NCBI RefSeq assembly: GCF_036345995.1
Contig: NZ_CP107796.1
Coordinates: 7,936,001-8,000,000 of the forward strand
Source: Streptomyces sp. NBC_00557
GTDB lineage: Bacteria; Actinomycetota; Actinomycetes; Streptomycetales; Streptomycetaceae
Reading direction: 5' to 3'
Length of the DNA stretch: 64,000 bases
Below the pieces are notes generated by a model. It did no database searches, had not been told where the DNA came from, and worked only from the letters and a program-made list of their open reading frames with translations. Position numbers and translations under genes: made by a program. Positions 42,405 through 51,110 of the stretch are shown here, piece after piece. Each line of letters begins with the position of its first letter. The first letter of the stretch is position 1.

Positions 42405-43739
42405 ATGGTGCACGACCCGTCCCATGACAGCCCGCGGTCCGGGGCCTTCCCGGCCGACGAGGCGTGGCAAGCGGCCCGGGACGGAGCAACCGCACAGGCG
42501 TCGCAGCTCGTTCTCGACCCACAACGGCTGCGGCAGTTGCTCGGGACGGTTGTGGCGCTGAGCGGCGACATGGACGCCCGCACCGTGCTGCACCGCATCG
42601 TGGAAGCGGCCGCCCATCTCGTCGGCGCTCGCTACGGGGCCTTGGGCGTGCTCTCGGCGCGCGGCACGATAACCGACCTGATCACCGTCGGCATCGACGA
42701 CCCGCACCTGTGCGCTGCCCTGGGCCTGCCGCAGGGCCATGGGCTGCTGCACGCCATGGTGGGCGACCGGCAGCCGTTGCGGGTGGCGGATGTGGCCGCG
42801 CATCCTCGCGCCGCAGGCTTTCCTGCCGGGCATCCGGTCATGCGGACCTTGCTGGGCGTTCCGCTGATGGTGCGCGGCACCGTCTACGGCGATCTCTACC
42901 TCGCCGACAAGACGGACGGCACGCCCTTCGACGATGATGACGAGCACCTGCTGACCGCGCTGGCCAGCGCCGCGGGCGTCTGCATCGAGAACGCCCGCCT
43001 GTACGAGCGCCTCAGACGCGCCACCGAGCAATTCCAGCGCCGCATGTTGCCCATCCTTCCGGACCTGGCGCCGTTGCAGGCAGCAGCCCGCTATGAGCCC
43101 GCGTCCGAGCTGCCCAGGCTCGGCGGGGACTGGTACGACGCCATGGTCCTGCCCGACGGTGTGACGTGTGTGGTGGTGGGCGACGTGACCGGCCATGACG
43201 TCGAGGCCGCCCCGCTGATGGGCCAGATCCGCAACATGCTGCGGGCTCTCGCCTTCGACCGGTGCGGTCCGCCCGGCCTGGTGGTGTCGCGCCTGGACCG
43301 CACCCTGACGATGTTCGCGGACCCGCCGACCGCGACCCTGGTGTTCGGCCGCCTCGAACGGACCCCTGAGGGATACGTCTTCGGCTGGAGCAATGCCGGG
43401 CACCCGCCTCCGCTGCTGATCGGGCCGGACGGCGTCACCTGTTACCTGGCTCCCGCCCGGCACGGCATCCCGGTGGGCATCGACGCGTCCGTCCCACGGT
43501 TCAGTCACGCGCACCCGCTTCCGCCGGGAGCCACCCTGTTGCTGTTCACCGACGGGCTGGTCGAGCGCCGCGGCCAGGACATCGACACGGGCCTCGACAG
43601 CCTGGCCGAGCACGCTGCCCGCCTGGCCGGAGCCCCGCTGGAGGAACTGTGCGACGCCCTGATCACGCAAAGCGGGCAGGTGTTCGACGACGATGTCACC
43701 GTCCTCGCCCTGCGGACCCCGGCCGATTCAGCGTCGTGA
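42405..43739 (+). CDS. PP2C/SpoIIE-type phosphatase with DevS-like GAF domain
   Basis: A 444-residue protein. Residues 40-205 form a GAF domain very like GAF-A of DevS/OsdK kinases, including His143 in GFPAGHPVMRTLLGVP, the place of the DevS heme ligand. Residues 210-440 are a SpoIIE/RsbU-type phosphatase (RLGGDWYDAMVL, GDVTGHDVEAAPLMGQ, LLLFTDGLVERRGQ, FDDDVTVLAL) that should dephosphorylate an anti-anti-sigma factor. ATG at 42405 follows GGGAGGA. A STAS protein gene lies next to it. Heme binding is inferred. Confidence 0.88.
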   Translation: MVHDPSHDSPRSGAFPADEAWQAARDGATAQASQLVLDPQRLRQLLGTVVALSGDMDARTVLHRIVEAAAHLVGARYGALGVLSARGTITDLITVGIDDPHLCAALGLPQGHGLLHAMVGDRQPLRVADVAAHPRAAGFPAGHPVMRTLLGVPLMVRGTVYGDLYLADKTDGTPFDDDDEHLLTALASAAGVCIENARLYERLRRATEQFQRRMLPILPDLAPLQAAARYEPASELPRLGGDWYDAMVLPDGVTCVVVGDVTGHDVEAAPLMGQIRNMLRALAFDRCGPPGLVVSRLDRTLTMFADPPTATLVFGRLERTPEGYVFGWSNAGHPPPLLIGPDGVTCYLAPARHGIPVGIDASVPRFSHAHPLPPGATLLLFTDGLVERRGQDIDTGLDSLAEHAARLAGAPLEELCDALITQSGQVFDDDVTVLALRTPADSAS

Positions 43740-43814
43740 ATCGGCCGCCCTCTCCGCCCCCCTAGCGGCGGGACGCGCAGGGAACCGACGGCCGCCGGAT
43801 CCGGGAAGCGGTGC

Positions 43815-44222
43815 TCAGCTGGACGACGCGTGCGGCCAGTGCACCAGGCTGCCGGGCGAGGGCGCCGAGCGCGTCGCCTCCTCCGACGACTGGTAGATCT
43901 CGTAGCTCTCGCGCATGCCGGTGAGGTCGAAGATCTTGAGCATCCGGCCCGAGACGGACGCGAGACGCAGCGAGCCATCCTGTTCACGGACGCGTTTCGT
44001 GACCGCCACGATCACGCCCAGCCCCATCGAATCCATGAAGGGGACGAAGCCCAGGTCGAGGACGAAGTGGCGATGGCCCCCATCGAGGAGCCTGATCACC
44101 GCCTCACGGATCATGGGGGAGGTATGGGCGTCCAGATCACCGTCGACCTCGACAACGGTCCAGCCGTTCACCACGTCGTAGCTGGCCATCATGGTCTCGT
44201 GCCGGATGATGTTCGTTCGCAT
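43815..44222 (-). CDS. STAS-domain anti-anti-sigma factor
   Basis: About 135 residues, a SpoIIAA/RsbV-like STAS domain (VNGWTVVEVDGDLDAHTSPMIREAVIRLLDGGHRHFVLDLGFVPFMDSMGLGVIVAVTKRVREQDGSLRLASV). The phosphorylatable Ser is in FMDSMGLG. In partner switching it binds an anti-sigma kinase when unphosphorylated. AGAGGG lies 6 bases before ATG at 44222; ATG at 44228 is the other option. It lies between two PP2C phosphatase genes, its likely regulators. Confidence 0.9.
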   Translation of the reverse strand: MRTNIIRHETMMASYDVVNGWTVVEVDGDLDAHTSPMIREAVIRLLDGGHRHFVLDLGFVPFMDSMGLGVIVAVTKRVREQDGSLRLASVSGRMLKIFDLTGMRESYEIYQSSEEATRSAPSPGSLVHWPHASSS

Positions 44223-44472
44223 GGCCATCCCTCTTCGCGTCTCCGGCCAGGTCAGGCAGCTGCCCGGCTGCCTCGCGGCGCCCGGCGGTCCTGCGACGAG
44301 GTTTCCTCGGAGACCCTGCGGTAGGCGTAGCGGACGTCGATGGCTCATTCATTTTATCGAGAGCCGAATCCACAGCAGCCCGAGACGACCACGCCGGCTG
44401 CCGTCCTCGCCCACCTGCGATCTTGCCCGACATGAGAGAGCACGGGAGCGGTGTGAGACTGGGCACGGGGTG

Positions 44473-45687
44473 ATGCCCGTGTCCGACCCACCGCACGCGT
44501 CCGCCGGTCCCGACACCGCCGTCGACGAGGACTGGCTGGAAGAGCTGGTCATCGCGGCGCAGGCGGCCCTGCCCGTCGAACTGCCCGCCCTGGCGAACCG
44601 GTGCGCCTCGGCCCTCGGCCTGGACACCGTGCTGATCTACCTCGCCGACCTGCAGCAACGGCTGCTGATGCCCCTCGATGAGGCCTTGCAGCCGCTGCCG
44701 GTGGAGGGCTCGTCGGCCGGCTGGGCGTACCGCACACTGTCCCCGCGGGTCGCCGATGTCGACGACGGCTTGATCGTCTGGATGCCTCTGATCGACGGTG
44801 CGGAACGGCTGGGCGTGCTGGCGGTGCGGACCGGCTCGCTCGACGGGGTGCGGATGCGCTGCAGCCGGATGCTGGCCCATCTGTTCGCGATGCTGATCAC
44901 CTCCAAGCGCGCCTACAGCGACTGGCTCGCCGCCCGGACCCGCACCGCGACCATGGGGTTGCCCGCCGAGATGCTGCGGGCCTTCCTGCCGCCGCGCACC
45001 ATCGGCAGCAGCAGGTGTGTCTCCACCGCGGTTCTGGAACCGGCGTACGACATCGCAGGGGACGCCTTCGACCACTCGGTGGTCAAGAACGTGCTGCACA
45101 CCATGATCCTCGACGCCATGGGCCACGACCTGACCGCCGGCCTGACCACGTCGGTCGCCATGGCGGCGGCGCGCAACGCCCGCCGTGGCGGGCACGACCT
45201 GGTCGACGTCGTCGGCGCCGTCGACCAGGCACTCGCCCAGTGGCTGTCCGACCAGTTCTGCACCGGCGTGCTGTGCCGGCTCGATGCGGAGACCGGGGTG
45301 CTGCGCTGGGTCAACTGCGGTCACCCCCCACCGCTGCTGATCCGTGCCGAGCGGGTGCTCGCCGGGGCACTGGACAGCCCCCCACAACCGCCGATCGGCC
45401 TGGCCGGCCCACTCGCCCCGGGAGCCCGGAAGGCCCACGAGACGACATTGGAACCCGGGGACTGCGTCCTGCTCTACACCGACGGTGTCGTGGAGGCCCG
45501 TGACGCGGACGGCGCGGAGTTCGGACTCGACCGGTTCACCGACTTCATCATCCGCTCCAACGCCGCCGGCCAGCGGCCGGCCGAGGTGCTGCGGCTGCTC
45601 ATCCACGCCATCCTCGACTACCAGCGCAACCAGCTAGGGGACGACGCGACCATCCTGCTGTTCGAATGGTGCCCGCAGTACCAGTGA
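44473..45687 (+). CDS. GAF-like PP2C/SpoIIE phosphatase
   Basis: A 404-residue protein. The N-terminal 160 residues are GAF-like (LPALANRCASALGLDTVLIYLADLQQRLLMPL, GAERLGVLAVRTG) and lack the DevS-type histidine. The C-terminal part is a PP2C phosphatase (EPAYDIAGDAFDHSV, ILDAMGHDLTAGL, VLLYTDGVVEARDADG, LGDDATILLFEW). Divergent from the STAS gene across an AT-rich stretch (ATTCATTTTATCGA at 44346-44359). It probably resets that STAS protein. Confidence 0.88.
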   Translation: MPVSDPPHASAGPDTAVDEDWLEELVIAAQAALPVELPALANRCASALGLDTVLIYLADLQQRLLMPLDEALQPLPVEGSSAGWAYRTLSPRVADVDDGLIVWMPLIDGAERLGVLAVRTGSLDGVRMRCSRMLAHLFAMLITSKRAYSDWLAARTRTATMGLPAEMLRAFLPPRTIGSSRCVSTAVLEPAYDIAGDAFDHSVVKNVLHTMILDAMGHDLTAGLTTSVAMAAARNARRGGHDLVDVVGAVDQALAQWLSDQFCTGVLCRLDAETGVLRWVNCGHPPPLLIRAERVLAGALDSPPQPPIGLAGPLAPGARKAHETTLEPGDCVLLYTDGVVEARDADGAEFGLDRFTDFIIRSNAAGQRPAEVLRLLIHAILDYQRNQLGDDATILLFEWCPQYQ

Positions 45688-45898
45688 CGCCGCACTGCGC
45701 CCAGGCGCAGCCTCGGCCGAGGCGACGGTCAGGTGACCGCTGAGCTGCTGGATGCGGCGGCAGGCATGGTCAGAGCAGCATGACGGTGAGCAGGAGCTGG
45801 AACGCGAGACCACTACGAGCCGACCTCGGGCCATCCACATGATCACGGTCTTCCCTGCCCGCGGGTCGCTGGACGAAGCCCGTGACCGGCAGGAAGCG

Positions 45899-47638
45899 TC
45901 AGCCTGCCGAGGAGAGCGGAACGATCCATTCGACGACGGTGCCGCTCGGTCGGTTCGCGGAGACGCTGAAGCTGCCGCCCAACTCCTCCGCGCGCTTGCT
46001 CAGGTTGGCCAAGCCACTGCGGCGCTCGACCGCCGGGTCGATGCCGCGGCCGTTGTCCGCCACCCGCAGCTTCAGCTCGCTGTCGGTGACCTCGACGGTG
46101 ACGTCGACCGTGCCGGCGTGCGCGTGCCGGGCGGCGTTGGACAGGGCCTCACCGAGCACGGCCAGCAGTTGCTCGGCCTGGTCGGCGGACACGGCCGTGT
46201 CCAGCAGCCCGGTCATGCGCAACGCGGGGGTGAAGCCGAGCGACTCGGTGGCCCGTTCGGTGGCCGCGACCAACTGGGCGCGCAGCCCGCTCCCGCGCCG
46301 GGACTGGTCGTGCTCACGCAGGGCGTAGACGGTCGAGCGGATGATCTTGATGGTGTCGTCCAGGTCGTCCACGACCCGCTGGATCCGTTCGCTCACCGGC
46401 GGGCGGTCGGAGACCCGCCCCAGCGTGGACTGAAGTGACAGCGCGCCGGCGAACAGCCGCTGGATGACCAGGTCGTGCAGGTCCCGGGCGATCCGGTCAC
46501 GGTCGTTGAGCACGACCATGCGTTCGGCGTCGCGTCGATGCTCGGCGACGTCCAGGGCCAGCGCGGCCTGGTTGCCGAACCCGGTGACCATGTCGATGAC
46601 GGCGTCGGTGAAAAGGGGGCCGCCGGGTACGTTCGCGACCTGCAGCACGCCGCGGACGTGCTCGCGGGTGCCGAGGGGGACGAAGAAGGCCGGCCCGAGC
46701 TCCACCACCGAGGCGCTGCCGCCCGCGGCGCGCGGGTCGGCACTGAGGGCCTCGCTGGTGATCGTCTCGCCGTACGTGTAGACCTCGGCGGCCAGGGTCG
46801 AGGCGGGCAGCAGCAGCCCGCGGACTTCCTCGGCCGGAGCGCCCGAGGCGGCCTCGATGACGAGTTCGCCGTTGTCGCCGACCGGCACGGCCAGGGTGAC
46901 CAGGTCCGCGCCGGCGATCTCCCGCACGGTGGCGGTGAAGGAGGCCAGCACGGCGGCGGGCTCCGCGCCGGACAGGAGGCTGCGGGTCAGTTCGTTGCTG
47001 GCCGACAGCCACCGCTGTCGGCGGTGGGCGTCCTCGTACAGGCGGGCGTTGTCGATCGCCACACCGGCCGCCGCGGCCAGGGTGCGCAGCACCGCCTCGT
47101 CGTCGCTGTCGAACTCCGCGCCGCTCTTCTTGTTCGTCAGGTACAGATTGCCGAAGATCTGGTCCCGCACGCGGACGGGGGCGCCGAGGAAGCTGCTCAT
47201 CGGCGGGTGCCCGTCCGGGAAGCCGACGGACGCCGGATGTTCCGCCAGGTCCGCCAGGCGCAGCGGCTGCGGGTGCCGGATGAGCAACCCGAGGATTCCC
47301 TCGCCGCGCGGATAGTGCCCGATGCGCGCGATGGCCTCCTCATCCATGCCGACGGTGACGAACTGCTTGATCGTGCCTTCCTCGCCCAGCACGCCGAGCG
47401 CACCGTACTGGGCGTCGACCAGGGTGACCGCCGACTCCACGATGCGGCGCAGCACCACCTCCAGATCGAGGTCGGAGCCAACCGCCAGCACCGCGTCGAG
47501 CAGCGTGTGGACCCTGTCCCGGGCCGCCCGGACCTGCGCGACCTGCTGCTGCAGGTCGTCCAGTAGCACGTCCAGCCGCAGCTGCGGGGACTTCCCGGAC
47601 GTCTCCGCCTCACGCGAACCCCGCGCGCGTTCGTCCAC
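45899..47638 (-). CDS. osdK: GAF-GAF sensor histidine kinase, DevS/OsdK-like
   Basis: About 579 residues. GAF-A at about 45-200, with His144 in GFPDGHPPMSSFLG at the position of the DevS heme ligand; GAF-B at about 220-365; HisKA_3 with phospho-acceptor His387 (DRIARDLHDLVIQRLFAGAL); HATPase at about 480-575 (LGEALSNAARHAHAG, VADNGRGID, GLANLSKRAEELGG). Mycobacterial DevS/DosT sense O2, NO, CO or redox through this heme. GTG at 47638 has GGGGAG at 5 bases. The expected partner is the OsdR-like regulator 9 kb away. Confidence 0.88.
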   Translation of the reverse strand: MDERARGSREAETSGKSPQLRLDVLLDDLQQQVAQVRAARDRVHTLLDAVLAVGSDLDLEVVLRRIVESAVTLVDAQYGALGVLGEEGTIKQFVTVGMDEEAIARIGHYPRGEGILGLLIRHPQPLRLADLAEHPASVGFPDGHPPMSSFLGAPVRVRDQIFGNLYLTNKKSGAEFDSDDEAVLRTLAAAAGVAIDNARLYEDAHRRQRWLSASNELTRSLLSGAEPAAVLASFTATVREIAGADLVTLAVPVGDNGELVIEAASGAPAEEVRGLLLPASTLAAEVYTYGETITSEALSADPRAAGGSASVVELGPAFFVPLGTREHVRGVLQVANVPGGPLFTDAVIDMVTGFGNQAALALDVAEHRRDAERMVVLNDRDRIARDLHDLVIQRLFAGALSLQSTLGRVSDRPPVSERIQRVVDDLDDTIKIIRSTVYALREHDQSRRGSGLRAQLVAATERATESLGFTPALRMTGLLDTAVSADQAEQLLAVLGEALSNAARHAHAGTVDVTVEVTDSELKLRVADNGRGIDPAVERRSGLANLSKRAEELGGSFSVSANRPSGTVVEWIVPLSSAG

Positions 47639-47841
47639 CACAGCTCCCCTCGCCGTCTCGCGGCACCCTCCCCAAGCATGCCCGACGAGCCGAATCCGTT
47701 CGACGGCACCCGGCGAACAGCGCGGGTGCGTCTTGGGGTCGTCCCGGGCACCGTCGTACCGGGGACAGCCGCGAACATCCATGAGGCAGCCGATACACCG
47801 GCGGCTCTCGGCCGTGACTGCCGGTCCACGCCTCTCTGACA

Positions 47842-47857
47842 AGGGCCGTCCGGCCCG
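47842..47857. promoter_or_regulatory. OsdR-box-like palindrome 4
   Basis: AGGGCCGTCCGGCCCG matches the GGGCC-N4-GGCCC pattern. It lies between the divergent OsdK-like kinase and SHOCT genes, 112 bases before the SHOCT start and about 200 from the kinase start. Confidence 0.6.
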
Positions 47858-47953
47858 TCGCGCCTACGCCCGGCGGCGAGGGACGATGGATACCGAGAGA
47901 TCTGCCGCCGCGGGCCTCGTAGGCCGGACCCCCCTGGGAAGGTGAGGCGGAAA

Positions 47954-48253
47954 ATGATGTTCTGGTATGGCCACGGCATGAGCGGCTTGGGCTGGTTCGT
48001 TATGTCGCTCGGCACACTGCTGTTCTGGGCACTGGTCATCACAGTCGGCGTCCTGCTCTTCCGGGCTCTGGCCCGCCCCGCGCCTCCCGGCGAAGCCCAC
48101 GGCTCCTGGCGGAAGACGCCTCCGGGAAGCGGCCCTGAGCAGATCCTCGCCGAGCGGTACGCGCGCGGCGAGATCGACGACGAGGAATACCGCCGTCGCC
48201 TGGCCACCCTCCGTGAATCACCCACGGACGCGGCCAAACCCTCGGCCCGATAG
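47954..48253 (+). CDS. SHOCT-domain small membrane protein
   Basis: A 99-residue protein with one membrane helix (GWFVMSLGTLLFWALVITVGVLLFRAL) and a C-terminal SHOCT motif (EQILAERYARGEIDDEEYRRRLATL). SHOCT motifs are short oligomerisation units. ATG at 47954 has GGTGAGG upstream. Divergent from the kinase gene, with an OsdR-box-like palindrome in the promoter. Confidence 0.87.
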   Translation: MMFWYGHGMSGLGWFVMSLGTLLFWALVITVGVLLFRALARPAPPGEAHGSWRKTPPGSGPEQILAERYARGEIDDEEYRRRLATLRESPTDAAKPSAR

Positions 48254-48439
48254 CCGACCGCCGCGGGCCGGCCCCCCAGAAGCCGACTCGGACCCACAGA
48301 AGCAGCAAGCCCCGCCGTCCTCTACGCAGCAGCGGCCCCGATACCAGCCCACTCGGCCCCCGAGCGCCGGGGCACATGCGGCGGCACACCGCTCTGGCAC
48401 GTTGGACCACAGAAGACCCTTGAGGAGACGGTGACGGTC

Positions 48440-49357
48440 ATGCGAGCTCAACTCGGCGATCAACTCGTCATCGACAGTCCGACGGCGGGCACCACCCGGC
48501 GCGACGGCGAGATCGTCGGACTGCACCATGCGGATGGAACACCGCCGTACGACGTGCGCTGGTCGGACACGGACGAGGTGACGCTGGTTTTCCCCGGGCC
48601 CGACGCACACGTCCGTCACCTCGAGCATGGGCCGGGCAGTACCGCCGGGCCTTCCGGGGGAAGCACTGCGGAGGTGGGAGGCGTGTCCCACAGCACTCCA
48701 CGGGAGACGGGACCGAATCCTGGCGACATCGGCCGGCGTGTGGCTGCCGAGCGTGGACGACAGGGCCTGAGCAGGGAAGAGACCGCCCGCCGTGCCGCGA
48801 TGGCGCCGGACTACCTCGCGTACCTGGAGGAACACCCGGCCGATCCGGGCCTGGCGACTCTCATCCGGCTCGCCGCAGCGCTCGGTACCAGCGTCGCGTC
48901 CTTGCGCGGGGGCGGTATCGATCTGCCGCCGGGCCGGGGACACGCCCTGCTGCACCCCCGGCTTCGGGACCTCAGCCCCGATGAATGCCGCGCTCTGCTC
49001 TCCACTCACGGGGTGGGACGCGTAGCGGTGTCGACCCCCGGCGGTCCGGTGGTCGTCCCGGTGAACTACGAGGTCATCGACGACGCGATCGCCTACCGGA
49101 CGATGCCCGACGCGGCGCCCGCGGCGGCTGTGGGAGCGGAGGCCGCCTTCGAGGTCGACCGTGTGGACGAGGCCATGAGCCAGGGCTGGAGCGTTCTCCT
49201 CGTCGGTCCCGCACGGGTCGTCACAGAGCCCGACGTCGTGCGTCGGCTGGCTGAGCAAGCCCATACCGAACCGTGGGCGGGCGGCAAGCGCGAGATGTGG
49301 GTGTCGATCCAGCCCAAGCAGCTCACGGGCCGCCGCATCGGGCCATCCGATCGGTGA
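48440..49357 (+). CDS. DUF1918-HTH-PPOX fusion protein
   Basis: About 305 residues in three parts: a DUF1918 barrel (MRAQLGDQLVIDSPTAG...GEIVGLHHADGTPPYDVRWSDTDEVTLVFPGPDA), an XRE-type helix-turn-helix at about 95-155 (IGRRVAAERGRQGLSREETARRAAMAPDYLAYLEEHPADPGLATLIRLAAALG), and a PPOX split barrel (CRALLSTHGVGRVAVSTPGGPVVVPVNYEVIDDAIAYRT). This suggests a DNA-binding flavin- or redox-responsive regulator. GTG at 48431 with GAGGAG is an alternative start. The function is untested in my knowledge. Confidence 0.85.
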   Translation: MRAQLGDQLVIDSPTAGTTRRDGEIVGLHHADGTPPYDVRWSDTDEVTLVFPGPDAHVRHLEHGPGSTAGPSGGSTAEVGGVSHSTPRETGPNPGDIGRRVAAERGRQGLSREETARRAAMAPDYLAYLEEHPADPGLATLIRLAAALGTSVASLRGGGIDLPPGRGHALLHPRLRDLSPDECRALLSTHGVGRVAVSTPGGPVVVPVNYEVIDDAIAYRTMPDAAPAAAVGAEAAFEVDRVDEAMSQGWSVLLVGPARVVTEPDVVRRLAEQAHTEPWAGGKREMWVSIQPKQLTGRRIGPSDR

Positions 49358-49589
49358 CAGGCCGCCCGTCCACACACCCAACACCGATCGCCTCGTTCTC
49401 GCGGCCGTAGACCCGTCATCGCTGCACACCGTCGGGGCGGCACGCGGCGCGAAGCGGTCCGGTCCACGGCGGCGGCGTGCACGTGTCCTACGCTCCGAAT
49501 CCAGGGCGAAATCGGACGGCAGATGAGATGGGCCCCATCGCTGTGGGTTGCCGAGGTCGCTGCACGACACCGGCCCGTGGGAGACGAGC

Positions 49590-50468
49590 ATGGAGTGGTT
49601 GGTTTCGCTGGCAGGGGTCGGGCTGGTCATGGCCGCCCTGCGCGACCTGTTCCACACCCTCTGGCACCCCACCCGCCACGCCGGCTTGAGCCGCCTCGTC
49701 ATGACGGGGATGTGGAGACTGGCCCGGCGCCTGCGCGCCCGCAGACGTGTGGTCGGCCTCGTCGGCCCTCTCGCCATGGTGACGGTGGTCGGTCTCTGGG
49801 CCGCCGTCATCATCCTGGGCTGGGCGATCATCTACTGGCCCCACATGCCAGGGGCTTTCACACTCACGCCCGGTTCCAGAGCTGCGCAGCAACCGGCACT
49901 CCTCGACTCCGTCTACCTCTCGCTCGTCACCGTCGCCACCCTCGGGCTGGGCGACATCGCACCCGCCGCAGGGTGGCTCCGCCTGGTCTCGCCGCTGGAA
50001 GCACTCGTCGGCTTCGCGCTCCTGACCGCCACCGTCTCCTGGGTGCTCGAGGTCTACCCCGCACTGACACGCAGGAGGGTGCTGGCCATCCGGTTGGCGC
50101 TCCTGCGCGAGTCTGCTCCGACGGCCGAGCAGCTCGACAGCGTTGCCGGGGCGCTGCTGCTGGAGAGCCTGGCCACCGAGGTCGTGCGCGTCCGTATCGA
50201 CTTCACTCAATACGCCGAGGCCTACTACTTCCACGACGGGGAGGACCACTCCTCCCTGGCGGCCATCCTCGGGTTCGCCTCTGTCCTCGCCCAGCGCGGG
50301 CAGGCCGCGCGGCGGCCGGACGTCCGACTGACCGGAGACCTGCTCGCCAAAGCACTCGAAGACCTCGCCGGCATCCTTGACCAGCGCTTTCTCCATACGG
50401 GCGGATCGTCGTCGGCGGTCTTCGCCGCCTACGCCGCCGACCACGGCCGCAGCGTCACTCAACCCTGA
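49590..50468 (+). CDS. Two-TM potassium-channel-like protein
   Basis: A 292-residue membrane protein. The pore region VYLSLVTVATLGLGDIAP has TLGLGD in place of the usual TVGYGD potassium filter. One helix lies near residues 1-20, one at about 55-85, and one after the pore (LEALVGFALLTATVSWVLEVY). The C-terminal 140 residues are soluble and helical, perhaps a gating domain. ATG at 49590 follows GGGAGA. Last clear member of the stress island. Confidence 0.8.
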   Translation: MEWLVSLAGVGLVMAALRDLFHTLWHPTRHAGLSRLVMTGMWRLARRLRARRRVVGLVGPLAMVTVVGLWAAVIILGWAIIYWPHMPGAFTLTPGSRAAQQPALLDSVYLSLVTVATLGLGDIAPAAGWLRLVSPLEALVGFALLTATVSWVLEVYPALTRRRVLAIRLALLRESAPTAEQLDSVAGALLLESLATEVVRVRIDFTQYAEAYYFHDGEDHSSLAAILGFASVLAQRGQAARRPDVRLTGDLLAKALEDLAGILDQRFLHTGGSSSAVFAAYAADHGRSVTQP

Positions 50469-50690
50469 GGCTGCCTGGCTCGGGCGTGCGCCGCATCAAG
50501 CAAGGATCCGATCCCGCCATGGCTGACTCGCGCTCTTCCCTGCTTCTCTCGGGTGCCGAGACCCTCAGGCCCTGCCCGAAGCGGACGCCGCGGACCGGAA
50601 CCGACTTTTGGAGGTCACCTCGATACGCGGGGCGGTCCATCGAAGTGCCCTGCTGGTTCGGCCGGGAGGCGGGGGTGCAACGATGCGGGC

Positions 50691-51110
50691 ATGCGTGATG
50701 TGGCGCATGACGTCCTGGGCGGCGTCTTCGCTCTCAACGGGGCAGCCCCTGCCGGCGTCGGCCGTCCCGGAGCACCCGGTGAGATGGTCTACTTCGCGCC
50801 GGATTCACTTCGCTGGGAGGCGCTGGGGGCCGGACACTCGGCGTGGCTGGCCTGGCTGGCCTGGCTGGCGTCCGGAGCGCTCGATGACTTCTACGCGGAT
50901 CTGCGCTGGCCTGGCTGGCAGGACGAGGTCCGGGCGTTGAACAGCGATCAGGGTCTGTCGATCTTTCCGCCGTTGTGGTCCGCCGAGGCGCGTCAGGACA
51001 TCTCCGCAACCAGTCGTCGCGCCGTGCCCATGGCGGAGTTGCTCGGTGTCGCCCGAGACTCATGCCGGCAGTTCGACGGGGTTGACCCGGGCTTTCTCGG
51101 GGCCGTGTGA
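50691..51110 (+). pseudogene. Truncated DUF2625 protein
   Basis: A 139-residue frame matching the C-terminal half of DUF2625 proteins (DVLGGVFALNGAAP, MVYFAPDSLRWEALGAGHS, DDFYADLRWPGWQDEV). The usual 80-residue N-terminal part is missing and not seen upstream. An in-frame triple repeat WLAWLAWLA comes from a 9-base tandem repeat. ATG at 50691 has a GGGAGG-type site, so a shortened product could be made. Called a pseudogene because of the missing half. Confidence 0.6.
50844..50870 (+). repeat. 9-base tandem repeat inside truncated DUF2625 gene
   Basis: Three units of TGGCTGGCC (last base of the third is G), read in frame as Trp-Leu-Ala. Homologous proteins normally have one such unit here as I know the family, so slippage is likely. 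Confidence 0.7.

Noticed and set aside
45695..45722. Terminator after the second PP2C gene (CTGCGCC-ca-GGCGCAG and CCTCGGCCGAGG)
   Set aside because: The loops are too small or the stems too short to call a terminator with confidence.
49527..49539. GATGGG-c-CCCATC palindrome before the channel gene as an operator
   Set aside because: A single short palindrome with no second copy and no adjacent regulator that would explain it.
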